Positions 1 through 6,589 of a stretch of 17,062 nucleotides of DNA are shown in pieces; the first letter of the stretch is position 1; every line of letters starts with the position of its first letter. The notes beneath the pieces were generated by a model. The model was not told where the DNA came from, made no database searches, and was given only the letters and a program-made list of their open reading frames with translations. This stretch comes from Selenomonadaceae bacterium (lineage in GTDB: Bacteria; Bacillota; Negativicutes; Selenomonadales; Selenomonadaceae), in the NCBI GenBank assembly GCA_017445435.1, contig JAFSUE010000139.1, forward strand, positions 1 through 17,062. The letters are read 5' to 3'. The position numbers and the translations under genes were made by a program.

Positions 1-20
1 ATAAAAAAATAAAAAGCTTG

Positions 21-284
21 TCAATCATTTTTACCCTTCCATTTATTCAGCAATGTATCTTCAATTTTTTCAAGGCGTGAGCTGATATTGCGGAGTTCGT
101 ACTCAATGCTGTTGACGCGTAAATCAATATTGTTGACCTTCGCAAAAAATTTATCGACGGCATCAGCCAATTTTTTATTCGATTCAGCAAGTTTATCAAT
201 TTCAGCAGTCCCCTTTGTAAGTAAATAAAAAGTAATAACGCCTAGTACGCCAAATTCGGCAGTCTTCATAATTAAATCTTCCAT
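21..284 (-). CDS. BhlA/UviB-like phage holin
   Basis: Small membrane protein of 87 residues, probably the holin or holin-like lysis protein of the prophage remnant. One hydrophobic segment lies near the N-terminus (about residues 8-24, around GVLGVITFYLL). It is followed by a long charged, heptad-like helix (KLAESNKKLADAVDKF, then RVNSIEYELRNISSRLEKIE) that should form a coiled coil. This layout, one membrane helix then a coiled coil, is that of the BhlA/UviB holin-like family. I chose the ATG at 284 because AGGAG at 293-297 sits 8 bases before it. The in-frame GTG at 293 overlaps that ribosome site and cannot use it. It follows the CD1375-type gene by 39 bases on the same strand, and a peptidoglycan hydrolase would be expected to the left of the window. 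The family call rests on topology and context, so a role as another small tail-module membrane protein is possible. Confidence 0.6.
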   Translation of the reverse strand: MEDLIMKTAEFGVLGVITFYLLTKGTAEIDKLAESNKKLADAVDKFFAKVNNIDLRVNSIEYELRNISSRLEKIEDTLLNKWKGKND

Positions 285-323
285 AATAATCACTCCTAAG
301 CCCGTACCCTACCCGCCCAAAAT

Positions 324-425
324 TTATTCTTTTAACAACTTTTCAACTTCAGCACGTAACTTCAAAGGTACGTCGTCTAAAGTCTTTAAACCTTTTCTGA
401 TTAAATCAGCATAAACTTTAGCCAT
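324..425 (-). CDS. CD1375-family small phage protein (33 aa)
   Basis: A 33-residue open frame, starting MAKVYADLIRKGLKTLDDVP and ending in EVEKLLKE. It matches the pattern of the CD1375 family of very small proteins found in Firmicutes prophages between the tail-fibre genes and the lysis cassette: MAKVYA at the start, a central T-(I/L)-DDVP, and a short C-terminal helix. GGAGGG at 432-437 lies 6 bases before the ATG and within the last codons of the preceding gene, whose stop ends 2 bases before this start, so translation is probably coupled. The function of the family is not known to me. Location and strong ribosome site support it as a real gene despite its size. Confidence 0.75.
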   Translation of the reverse strand: MAKVYADLIRKGLKTLDDVPLKLRAEVEKLLKE

Positions 426-427
426 AG

Positions 428-697
428 TTATCCCTCCAACAAAGATTCGTACAAATCGACAAGCGCCAACTGCGTATTAGTTAATTCAGTCTCCAACAAT
501 TCAGCACGTAAGGCGTTATATTCATCCTTAGTTAATTTGCGTTCGTCGTACTGCCAAAATTCGCTAGTACCAAATTCATCTTCGGTAGTGACGCGCCGAA
601 CATTGCGGCGTTGGTAGACGTAGTAAGCGCTAGACGTAGTGTCGAACTCAGCAGGTTTAACGTCCTGCGAACCGTAAACAATTTGCCAATAAGTCAT
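428..697 (-). CDS. Small prophage tail-associated protein
   Basis: An 89-residue soluble protein of unknown precise role. The N-terminal half has aromatic, beta-rich sequence (TYWQIVYGSQ, then EFWQYDERKLTKDEYNALRAE). The C-terminal end is an acidic helix with the TQLALVDLYESLLEG pattern, which recurs in small proteins encoded just downstream of tail or receptor-binding genes in Firmicutes phages. I chose the ATG at 697, which has AAGGAG at 706-711, 8 bases upstream. The in-frame GTG at 706 overlaps that site and is unlikely to be the start. It follows the tail gene by 12 bases and precedes the CD1375-type gene by 2 bases, as part of one minus-strand phage operon. Whether it is structural or an assembly factor cannot be told from the sequence. 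Confidence 0.6.
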   Translation of the reverse strand: MTYWQIVYGSQDVKPAEFDTTSSAYYVYQRRNVRRVTTEDEFGTSEFWQYDERKLTKDEYNALRAELLETELTNTQLALVDLYESLLEG

Positions 698-709
698 TTT
701 AATCACTCC

Positions 710-1531
710 TTAAACGTAAGACAAAGAATAGCCTATTTGCTCGTGACCGCTTGACACGCCGATTGAAAAAGAGACGAAAAATACGCCGCCCTTCGGAGTG
801 CTACCAGCCGTTGTAGTCGTACAGCCGCCAGCCTGATAAGCAGTAAAAGTGCTATTGGCCCAGTAAGTGTACATATCGCAAAAGTAAGTAGAGCTACTGC
901 CGCCAGAAGAAGTAGCAGGAAATAAGCCGTATTCGTTGCAAGTCATATTGGTGATATAAACGCCAGATTGACCGCTAACAGTCATTGCGCCGAGATTAGT
1001 ATAGCCAGTGACGGCATTGGCGAAATAGCCTTGACCTTCGGGCGTCATCTTAACGTAGCGATTGCCGCTAGAATTAAAATGACCTGCAAGTCTTTCAGCT
1101 GAATCGCCCCATAAACCTTCGACGTGAAAACATTTAACTTGCTGATTTTCGGAAGTATAGCCGTAAAATTGCCCAGCGTTGGAAAGTGTGCCGGTAGTAA
1201 GATAAACAGCGCCTTGGAAGTTGCCATTGCCGAAACTTGTTTGAGAGTCGGTAGATTTACTGATAAGCACGAGCAAGGTGCGAATAAGTGAGAATTGAGA
1301 CCAAGAGCCGATATGCCAACCTGAACCGTTAGCAGTAGCGTAGGCAATGCCATTTGCCATATTTGCGCCTCGTGATAAGGCTAAACCTTTAATACTGCGA
1401 AGTTTAGGGCTACTGTAGCTAGTGCCGAAAAGTGAGCGGTAGAAATAATCTTTAATGTTGCCGCTAGCGTCGGTATGTGCATAGGCTTTATAGTTAGAAT
1501 CGTACTGCACGTTAGAAATAATTTCATACAA
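710..1531 (-). CDS. Phage tail / receptor-binding protein, lectin-like C-terminus, probably 5'-truncated
   Basis: Residue numbers count from the TTG at 1531. The sequence matches the repeated pattern of a phage tail protein family whose C-terminal domain has a C-type-lectin-like (CLec) fold, which includes targets of diversity-generating retroelements. Seen in order: LRSIKGL (44-50), GWHIGSW (71-77), a helix ending in KSTDSQTSFGNGN (92-104), a glycine-rich middle region with FHVEGLWGDSAERLAG, then EYGLFPATSSGG and YFCDMYTYW. It ends in an aromatic GGVFFVSFSIGV...IGYSLSYV strand set. The likely role is host recognition at the virion tail. No ATG start exists. The only upstream start in frame is a TTG without a ribosome site, and the frame continues open about 50 bases into neighbouring insertion-sequence relic DNA. 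The N-terminal baseplate-binding part is therefore probably missing and the gene is likely a fragment. No reverse transcriptase or template repeat lies in this window. Confidence 0.6.
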   Translation of the reverse strand: MYEIISNVQYDSNYKAYAHTDASGNIKDYFYRSLFGTSYSSPKLRSIKGLALSRGANMANGIAYATANGSGWHIGSWSQFSLIRTLLVLISKSTDSQTSFGNGNFQGAVYLTTGTLSNAGQFYGYTSENQQVKCFHVEGLWGDSAERLAGHFNSSGNRYVKMTPEGQGYFANAVTGYTNLGAMTVSGQSGVYITNMTCNEYGLFPATSSGGSSSTYFCDMYTYWANSTFTAYQAGGCTTTTAGSTPKGGVFFVSFSIGVSSGHEQIGYSLSYV

Positions 1532-1547
1532 GTAGTTAATTGTTGTT

Positions 1548-2105
1548 ATGAGAAAGAAATATAAAACAGATTTAATGGATTAGTATAGAAAGATTATCAA
1601 TAGAAAAAATTGCCACACGATTTCCCTCCGTAATGTACACTGTTTTTATCGTCGTGCCAGATTAACAAGGCTGTGATTGCATTTTCTCAGCTTCTGGTAA
1701 AAGTATCATATGCTGGAAAATTCCAGTTCTGTTATTAATTCTCAAAATCTCAAAACTACGTCGAATAATGAAAAAACTAAGGCTGAAAGAGCGGAATTTT
1801 TCCAGTTTTATATGCATATCCAACGATAAAGGCTTACAGTTCAGATGCGGTTACAGATACAACAACTAAAAAAATTATTAATTTTAGTTGATATTTCTTT
1901 AACGTTAAACTCTGCGGGTTTTCACATAATACCAAAATGATGGATAGTAGAAAGAACTTTTGCTTGCTTGCATTTCTCTCGGCGTTTGAGTAAAGACTAT
2001 GAAATAACAATTAAAGAGATGATGATTAAAATATCTCATATTCATACCCTACTTAAACGTTTATTAACACATATTCTAAAATTCCATCTGCGAAAAAAGT
2101 TTTAG
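1548..2105 (+). pseudogene. Decayed IS5-family transposase remnant
   Basis: This stretch has no intact gene, but translated pieces in shifting frames line up in order with an IS5-family transposase. The start at 1548 gives MRKKYKTDLMD and then a stop, like the usual MRxxYPTDLTDxQW. DFPP is at 1619-1630. VINSQNLKTT at 1731-1760 corresponds to the conserved IIDSQSVKTT catalytic region. ILVD at 1881-1892 corresponds to RHILVDT. GFHIIPK, a TGA stop at 1938-1940, then WIVERTFACLHFSRRLSKDYE (1941-2003) is the C-terminal WVVERTFAWLxRxRRLxKDYE block. Total length is roughly two thirds of a normal gene, so there are internal deletions as well as stops and frameshifts. I could not find terminal inverted repeats. 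Certainly non-functional as a protein. Confidence 0.8.
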
Positions 2106-2145
2106 TGAAGATTTTATTTTTTCACTGCGCATTGCCTTTGAGTTA

Positions 2146-2154
2146 TGATATAAT
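2146..2154 (+). promoter_or_regulatory. Extended -10 promoter of the metallophosphatase gene
   Basis: TGA directly followed by TATAAT (2149-2154) forms a perfect extended -10 element. No good -35 box is seen at 16-18 bases upstream, which fits an extended -10 promoter. Transcription would begin around 2161, giving a leader of about 30 bases to the ATG at 2191 but only about 12 to the ATG at 2173. Confidence 0.6.
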
Positions 2155-2190
2155 ACGGGCAGAAAATTTTTTATGAACGGGGGCTTTACC

Positions 2191-2955
2191 ATGACCGACG
2201 ATAAAAATTTTGTGCCGAACTGCGCGGACTTATTGCCGAAGTCGACGAATGGAATTGCTTGGAAAAGAATTTTAGCGGTGGGAGATATTCACGGGCATTT
2301 CAAAAAACTTTTATCGCTGTACGAAAAACTTCAAGTGACTGACGATGACTTTGTAATTTTTTTAGGCGATTACATAGACAGAGGACCTGAAGTCGGCGAA
2401 GTTTTGGAATGGGTTATGAAGTTCAAGGACAAAAAAAATTTTGTATTTCTGCGCGGCAATCATGAAGATATGATGCTTTCATACCTTTACGGCGAAGATG
2501 ACTGGTGGAAATATTCTTATGGACAAATTACCCTGCCGAGTCTTAAGAAATGGTTTGACCGTGAGCCGAATATTTACGACGATTTTGTACACTTTATAAC
2601 GCACCTTCCGCTTTATTACAAGCTGGAACTTGGCGGCAAGCAATATATCTTTTGTCACGCAGGAATTGAAGACGGCGTACCGTTGGAAGAGCAGAAGGCG
2701 GATTATTTATTGTGGAGTCGTCACGAATTTTTTGAGACGTACAACGGCGATTCGGTGGTAATTGTTGGACATACGCCGCTACAAACTTTGCAGGAACATT
2801 TCAATTTGAAAAAGTTCATACCATTTCGCGTACCGCAGAAAAATATTTTGATGATTGACACGGGGTCTTTCATTGACCAAGTGCATTATGGATTTTCGGA
2901 GGAAGGTTTAATTTCCTGCGTAGATATTTTGACAGGACAATTTTGGCAAAGCTAG
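2191..2955 (+). CDS. PPP-family metallophosphatase (Ser/Thr protein phosphatase / ApaH-like)
   Basis: Cytoplasmic two-metal phosphoesterase of 254 residues. All PPP-family metal and phosphate motifs are present: GDIHGHF (31-37), GDYIDRG (59-65), RGNHE (88-92), CHAG with its histidine at 156, and VGHTP with its histidine at 194. This family covers bacterial PrpA/PphA-type phosphoserine/threonine and tyrosine phosphatases and the symmetrical diadenosine tetraphosphatases, and sequence alone does not decide between them. I prefer the ATG at 2191, which has a GGGGG stretch 7 bases upstream and a suitable leader from the -10 box at 2149. The ATG at 2173 adds six residues and lies only about 12 bases from the inferred transcript start. 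The gene stands alone: its own promoter lies just past the transposase relic, and a heptamer repeat follows it. A Ser/Thr kinase lies at the far right of the window, but no link is shown. Confidence 0.85.
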   Translation: MTDDKNFVPNCADLLPKSTNGIAWKRILAVGDIHGHFKKLLSLYEKLQVTDDDFVIFLGDYIDRGPEVGEVLEWVMKFKDKKNFVFLRGNHEDMMLSYLYGEDDWWKYSYGQITLPSLKKWFDREPNIYDDFVHFITHLPLYYKLELGGKQYIFCHAGIEDGVPLEEQKADYLLWSRHEFFETYNGDSVVIVGHTPLQTLQEHFNLKKFIPFRVPQKNILMIDTGSFIDQVHYGFSEEGLISCVDILTGQFWQS

Positions 2956-2960
2956 AACTG

Positions 2961-2995
2961 AATTAAGAATTAAGAATGAAGAATGAAGAATTTTT
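2961..2995 (+). repeat. Heptanucleotide repeat array (AATTAAG/AATGAAG)
   Basis: Five seven-base units in perfect phase: AATTAAG, AATTAAG, AATGAAG, AATGAAG, AATTTTT. It occupies the gap between the metallophosphatase and SGNH hydrolase genes. The same AATTAAG unit recurs at 11427-11574. Confidence 0.85.
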
Positions 2996-3024
2996 TAAAA
3001 GCTAACATTTAAAGGTTGGTCTTC

Positions 3025-4650
3025 GTGTTAAAAAATATTTTTGTATTCATCATCTCAACGCTGTTAATGGCGTTTTTTTCAATCTTCACGCTTTTTGCGG
3101 CGGAAATAACCGACGTATTAAGATTAAATCAAACTGCACTGTCTGTAACTTTCGCGCAGGAAGGCGAAGATACGGTAATGAGTTGGGAGCCGTTGCCGTA
3201 CCCCTGCACTTATACAATAGATACATTCAGCAAGACAACTGGCTTGATACGCGGCGAACCAGAATTTTATCATTTAGTGACGGAGCAGTCTAAAACTTCA
3301 AACTACGTCGTACCGCGTGCGCCGATTCAAACTTATTATGAAATTTCCGCGCAAGGATTTTTCAAGGAACTTTTCCGCGCAGATGCACTTGTCGTCAATC
3401 CAAATTTCCCAACGCCGCCTTCGCCCGTTTTAATTTATCATTACCCTGAAAATTTGCCAGCAAGTTTAATGCCGTTCATAGTTTGGCACGTCGTACCCAA
3501 CGCCGTTTGCTATGAATTTGAACTTTTAGATGCGCCGCCAGAAATTGAAGGCGGTATCGAACATTCAGTAAATCATCACTTATTCAGTACGACGCAAATT
3601 TTTACAAATGGCTTTCAAGCAAATTTGCGCCCATACCAAAATTATAAACCGCTTTATTATCGCGTTCGCGCGTTGGATTTGAAGAAAGAACCGATTGGCG
3701 AATGGTGCAAGGCTGAACAAATTTTTTTAGATTCGTCACTTGAAATTCCAAATTGTCCGCTGATAAATAATTTTGATTTTATGTCGTATAAGCGCTTGCC
3801 AATTTACCCCGTGTACAGTTGGATTCCGATTAATGATGCTTACAAATACGAAGTTGAACTTTTGGACAAGCCGCCAGAAGTTGAAAACGGCGTGCTGCCC
3901 AATCCTATAAGTTTGTGGAGACAGACGACAATGGATAAGGCTAGCTGCTACGACGAATACAGCCGCCCTTATGCTGGACCGTACTATTGGCGTGTACGTG
4001 CGCTTGATAAAGATGATAAACCGATTGGCACTTGGTCGAACTCTGAAAAATTTGTCGTGGAAGATTTTACGCATGGAATTAACACGGCGATTTTTGGTGA
4101 CAGCGTTTCACATGGCGGCGGCTCGGTAAGTTATTCGCCACGTTCGCTTGAGTACAGCTACGCCACGTATTTAGACTTCGACGTTGTAAACCTTAGCCGT
4201 AGCGGCGACACTTCCTCGACGACGCTTGAACGTTTTGAAACTGACGTTTTACCAGTTCACCCGCAAAATTTAATCGTGCTGACTGGAATAAATTCTTTGC
4301 GCGACGCCAGCATTTCAGCAGAAAAAATTATTTCAGATTTGACGGAGATTAACCGCCTTTGTCTGCGCAATAAGATTCGCCCGATTTTCTTGACTTTGAC
4401 GCCGTTAAATCCAAAAAATATTGATTACGTTTTCCACACGCCGACTGATCCAAATTGGGCGGCGAAAATGAAAACTGTTAATAATTTTATCAAGCGGCAA
4501 GCGTACTTCATCGACATCACGACGCCTTTTATTGATGAGAATGGCGAATTGAGCAACGATTTTTCAGTTGACGGCATACACCCTGACTTACGCGGCAAAA
4601 TGTTAATCGCTGAAATTATCAATCAGCATAAGCGCTTATTCAAAGAATAA
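3025..4650 (+). CDS. Secreted SGNH/GDSL hydrolase with duplicated FN3-like domains
   Basis: Exported esterase-like protein of 541 residues. The N-terminus (LKNIFVFIISTLLMAFFSIF, then TLFAAE) is a signal peptide or single membrane anchor. Two modules with clear internal similarity follow at about 154-236 and 264-346. Each has YE(F/V)ELLD.PPE near its start and YY.RVRALD...PIG.W near its end, as in fibronectin-III-like domains. A less similar third copy may precede them. The C-terminal SGNH domain starts at about 350, with GDS (serine 360), the block II glycine in SRSGDTS (394), TGIN (asparagine 423) and the D516-G-I-H519 dyad, so the catalytic set is complete. The likely substrate is an acyl or acetyl group on an envelope polysaccharide or lipid, but this is inference. 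The GTG at 3025 was chosen: AAAGG (3011-3015) lies 9 bases upstream, whereas the in-frame TTG at 3016 touches that site. Confidence 0.8.
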   Translation: MLKNIFVFIISTLLMAFFSIFTLFAAEITDVLRLNQTALSVTFAQEGEDTVMSWEPLPYPCTYTIDTFSKTTGLIRGEPEFYHLVTEQSKTSNYVVPRAPIQTYYEISAQGFFKELFRADALVVNPNFPTPPSPVLIYHYPENLPASLMPFIVWHVVPNAVCYEFELLDAPPEIEGGIEHSVNHHLFSTTQIFTNGFQANLRPYQNYKPLYYRVRALDLKKEPIGEWCKAEQIFLDSSLEIPNCPLINNFDFMSYKRLPIYPVYSWIPINDAYKYEVELLDKPPEVENGVLPNPISLWRQTTMDKASCYDEYSRPYAGPYYWRVRALDKDDKPIGTWSNSEKFVVEDFTHGINTAIFGDSVSHGGGSVSYSPRSLEYSYATYLDFDVVNLSRSGDTSSTTLERFETDVLPVHPQNLIVLTGINSLRDASISAEKIISDLTEINRLCLRNKIRPIFLTLTPLNPKNIDYVFHTPTDPNWAAKMKTVNNFIKRQAYFIDITTPFIDENGELSNDFSVDGIHPDLRGKMLIAEIINQHKRLFKE

Positions 4651-4773
4651 ATTTTGTTATTAGGTGGAGTTGAATAACTAACTAAAAATATTAACTAAAA
4701 AAATAAAGGTAATAAAGCGGCATTTATGGCGCCCTGTGGAGTTGAACGCTGGCGAAACGTTTAAACTAATAAC

Positions 4774-4846
4774 TAGTGAGTAGTGAGTAGTAAGTAGTAA
4801 GTAGTAGTTTTTCCACTACTAACTACTTACTACTCACTACTAACTA
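4774..4846 (+). repeat. Inverted heptamer repeat (TAGTNAG) forming a long hairpin
   Basis: The left arm is five in-phase heptamers (TAGTGAG twice, TAGTAAG twice, TAGTAGT, 4774-4808). A short loop (TTTTCC) follows, then a right arm from 4815 made of complementary heptamers (ACTACTA, ACTACTT, ACTACTC, ACTACTA, ACTA). The arms pair almost throughout, giving a stem of about 30 base pairs. It lies in the 271-base gap between the SGNH hydrolase and DUF1850 genes. Nothing else recognisable is in that gap except AT-rich runs and two GTGGAGTTGAA copies near 4664 and 4733. The hairpin could stop transcription or stabilise RNA ends, but it is not a standard terminator because no T-run follows it. Confidence 0.85.
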
Positions 4847-4921
4847 AATTTGCGCCAAAGAAAAAGTAGTTTAATTAAAAAAATTAAAATTAATTAAAAA
4901 AATTTTTCAGAAAGGCTTTTA

Positions 4922-5419
4922 ATGAAGAAAAAAATTTTTATTGTCACTTTAATTATAGTGACTTTTTTATTTGCTACGAATCAGCAAAAAATTTTCGTGA
5001 CGGCAGAAGTTGACGGCGCTGAAAAAATTGTTGCCGCTGTCGCCGCTAAAAAAAATTTGCCGCTGGAAATAAATTTCATTCATTCCGTACAGAAAACGCC
5101 TGTCATTGAAGAATTGGAATTTGACGGCGAAAAATTTATTTTGCGTCGAACAAAATATAAATCGCACGGCGTTGGCTTGCCGTTTATGGAGAGCGACGGA
5201 AATTTTCACGAAGTCGACGGCTATTTTATCGTGGACGATATGAACCGCGCTATTGAAAATCTTTCACTGCGAACGGGCGTCGGCACGAACTTAAAAATTA
5301 AACTTGACGGCGAAGAGTTTAAACTGTATGAAATTTTTCCTACTGGTACGAAGATTGATATTTACCCGTCAACTTCGTTGAAAAAATTTTTCATTGCAAT
5401 TATCGGCAGGAACTTTTAA
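4922..5419 (+). CDS. DUF1850 domain protein
   Basis: Protein of 165 residues with an N-terminal hydrophobic signal or anchor (about 5-18), so probably facing the periplasm. The DUF1850 signature is present: INFIHSVQKTPVIEE (50-64) followed by RRTKYKSHGVGLP (75-87). The family is usually encoded with TRAP (TAXI-type) transporter subunits, and its biochemical role is not established. Here no TRAP gene is near: the upstream neighbour is the SGNH hydrolase beyond a hairpin repeat and the downstream neighbour is an HD-GYP protein. The start is well supported by AGAAAGG at 4908-4914. The 3' gap holds a small hairpin (5454-5481). Confidence 0.75.
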   Translation: MKKKIFIVTLIIVTFLFATNQQKIFVTAEVDGAEKIVAAVAAKKNLPLEINFIHSVQKTPVIEELEFDGEKFILRRTKYKSHGVGLPFMESDGNFHEVDGYFIVDDMNRAIENLSLRTGVGTNLKIKLDGEEFKLYEIFPTGTKIDIYPSTSLKKFFIAIIGRNF

Positions 5420-5453
5420 CACTTTGGATAATATTATTGAGAATAACGGTTAC

Positions 5454-5481
5454 GGATTGGAATTAAAAATTTTCCCAATCC
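5454..5481 (+). other. Small hairpin upstream of the HD-GYP gene
   Basis: GGATTGG (5454-5460) pairs with CCAATCC (5475-5481) around a 14-base AT-rich loop. It lies between the DUF1850 stop and the HD-GYP ribosome site. No T-run follows, so it is a weak terminator candidate at best. It may only be a chance stem. Confidence 0.35.
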
Positions 5482-5508
5482 TTAATCCAAATAAGAGGTG
5501 GTGATTTT

Positions 5509-6588
5509 ATGTTAAGGTCCTACGACGTTGATATTTTGCGCTCGGGAATGAAAATTGGGCGTGACGTTTTAGATTTAGACGGCTCAATAGTTTTAAAGCA
5601 AAATACTGTACTTGATGCGAATAAAATTGACGCGTTGCGGCGGAAAAATGTTTTTTCAGTTTTCATTGATGAAGATGATGAGGAAGAAGAGGAAGTCAGC
5701 TTAGATGAATTTATGTTGGACTCCGAATACCTCGACCATTACAAGCGCACCTATGATCTTGTACAGAATGTTTACTATCAAGCGGCGCGTGGCGACGGGA
5801 TAAATATAAAAAATCTTGACGCCGTACTTGCGCCTGCAAATATAAATTTACTTTGTGACGTTTCAACCGCCGTTACTCAAATTCATAATATGGCGCGTGA
5901 GGGTGACTACGTTATTCACCACGCTACAAACGTCGGAATTTTGGCTGGACTTATGGCGCGTTGGCTTCGCTATCCAGATAAACCTAAACGCGAAATTGTT
6001 TTGTCGGGCTTGTTAAGCGAAATTGGCAAAATGAAAGTTCCGCCAGAAATTTTAAATAAGAAAGGCAAACTTGATCCAGATGAAATGGACAAAGTTAAAC
6101 GCCACGTCGATTATGGTTACGATATTTTGAAAGTTTCGCCGCTAAGAATTTTTAAAGACGTGTTATTAGGCGTCCTGCAACATCATGAACGTTGCGACGG
6201 CTCGGGCTATCCTAATCGACTGCGCAACGACGACATTAGCGAATTTGGCAAAGTTATCGCGATTCTTGACATTTACGACGCAATGGCGGCTAATCGCTCC
6301 TATGCTAGGAGAAATTCGCCTTTCGATATTTTTCAAGTGCTGTTTCAAGACATTGCACGCGGCAAGCTTGATAAGAAAATCGGCTTAATTTTTATGTTTA
6401 GGTTGCGGCATTCATTCAACGGTTGCTGGGTCGGCTTGACAAACGGTAAACGCGCAAAAATTATTGAAATTGATGAAAAGCGCGTGACTGACCAGCCGAT
6501 TGTTAAAACTTTGAAAGGCGAAGTTATCAACCTTAATGAAACTCCTGACTTAAAAGTTGAAGCAATGTTGACGGCGAAGGAGATTTAA
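5509..6588 (+). CDS. Degenerate HD-GYP domain protein (HD dyad replaced by Ser-Glu)
   Basis: Cytoplasmic signalling protein of 359 residues. An N-terminal module (1-52) is followed by a very acidic linker (53-62, DEDDEEEEEV). The HD-GYP domain spans about 120-290, and a small C-terminal beta domain (about 303-353) ends the protein, as in many Firmicutes HD-GYP proteins. Recognisable HD-GYP positions are VIHHATNVGILAG (135-147), KRHV (H199), QHHERCDGSGYP (224-235, the GYP motif) and ILDIYDAM with D254. Canonical enzymes have LLHDIGK, but this protein reads LLSEIGK: the metal-binding His-Asp pair is Ser170-Glu171 (codons 6016-6021). With those ligands lost it probably cannot hydrolyse cyclic di-GMP. 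It may bind a nucleotide or act as a scaffold. The start has AGAGGTGG just upstream. UbiA follows with a 1-base gap. Confidence 0.85.
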   Translation: MLRSYDVDILRSGMKIGRDVLDLDGSIVLKQNTVLDANKIDALRRKNVFSVFIDEDDEEEEEVSLDEFMLDSEYLDHYKRTYDLVQNVYYQAARGDGINIKNLDAVLAPANINLLCDVSTAVTQIHNMAREGDYVIHHATNVGILAGLMARWLRYPDKPKREIVLSGLLSEIGKMKVPPEILNKKGKLDPDEMDKVKRHVDYGYDILKVSPLRIFKDVLLGVLQHHERCDGSGYPNRLRNDDISEFGKVIAILDIYDAMAANRSYARRNSPFDIFQVLFQDIARGKLDKKIGLIFMFRLRHSFNGCWVGLTNGKRAKIIEIDEKRVTDQPIVKTLKGEVINLNETPDLKVEAMLTAKEI

Positions 6589-6589
6589 A

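Noticed and set aside
710..900. A diversity-generating retroelement in this window
   Set aside because: The tail protein has the right family features, but I found no second copy of its 3' end and no reverse transcriptase frame here. Kept only as something to check to the left of the window.
1045..1353. 102-residue minus-strand frame inside the tail gene
   Set aside because: Shadow of the tail gene in another frame: no family pattern and no ribosome site.
1561..1980. Possible small RNA or riboswitch in the 1532-2190 gap
   Set aside because: Translated fragments match an IS5-family transposase in order along the whole gap, which explains the sequence better than an RNA element.
4774..4846. 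CRISPR-like array
   Set aside because: Units are seven bases, directly adjacent and without spacers, and the two arms are inverted. No cas genes are present.
4774..4846. Classical rho-independent terminator
   Set aside because: The stem is too long, AT-rich and built from repeats, and no run of T follows it.
5454..5481. Terminator after the DUF1850 gene
   Set aside because: There is a seven-base stem but no T-run and a long AT loop. Listed only as a weak hairpin.
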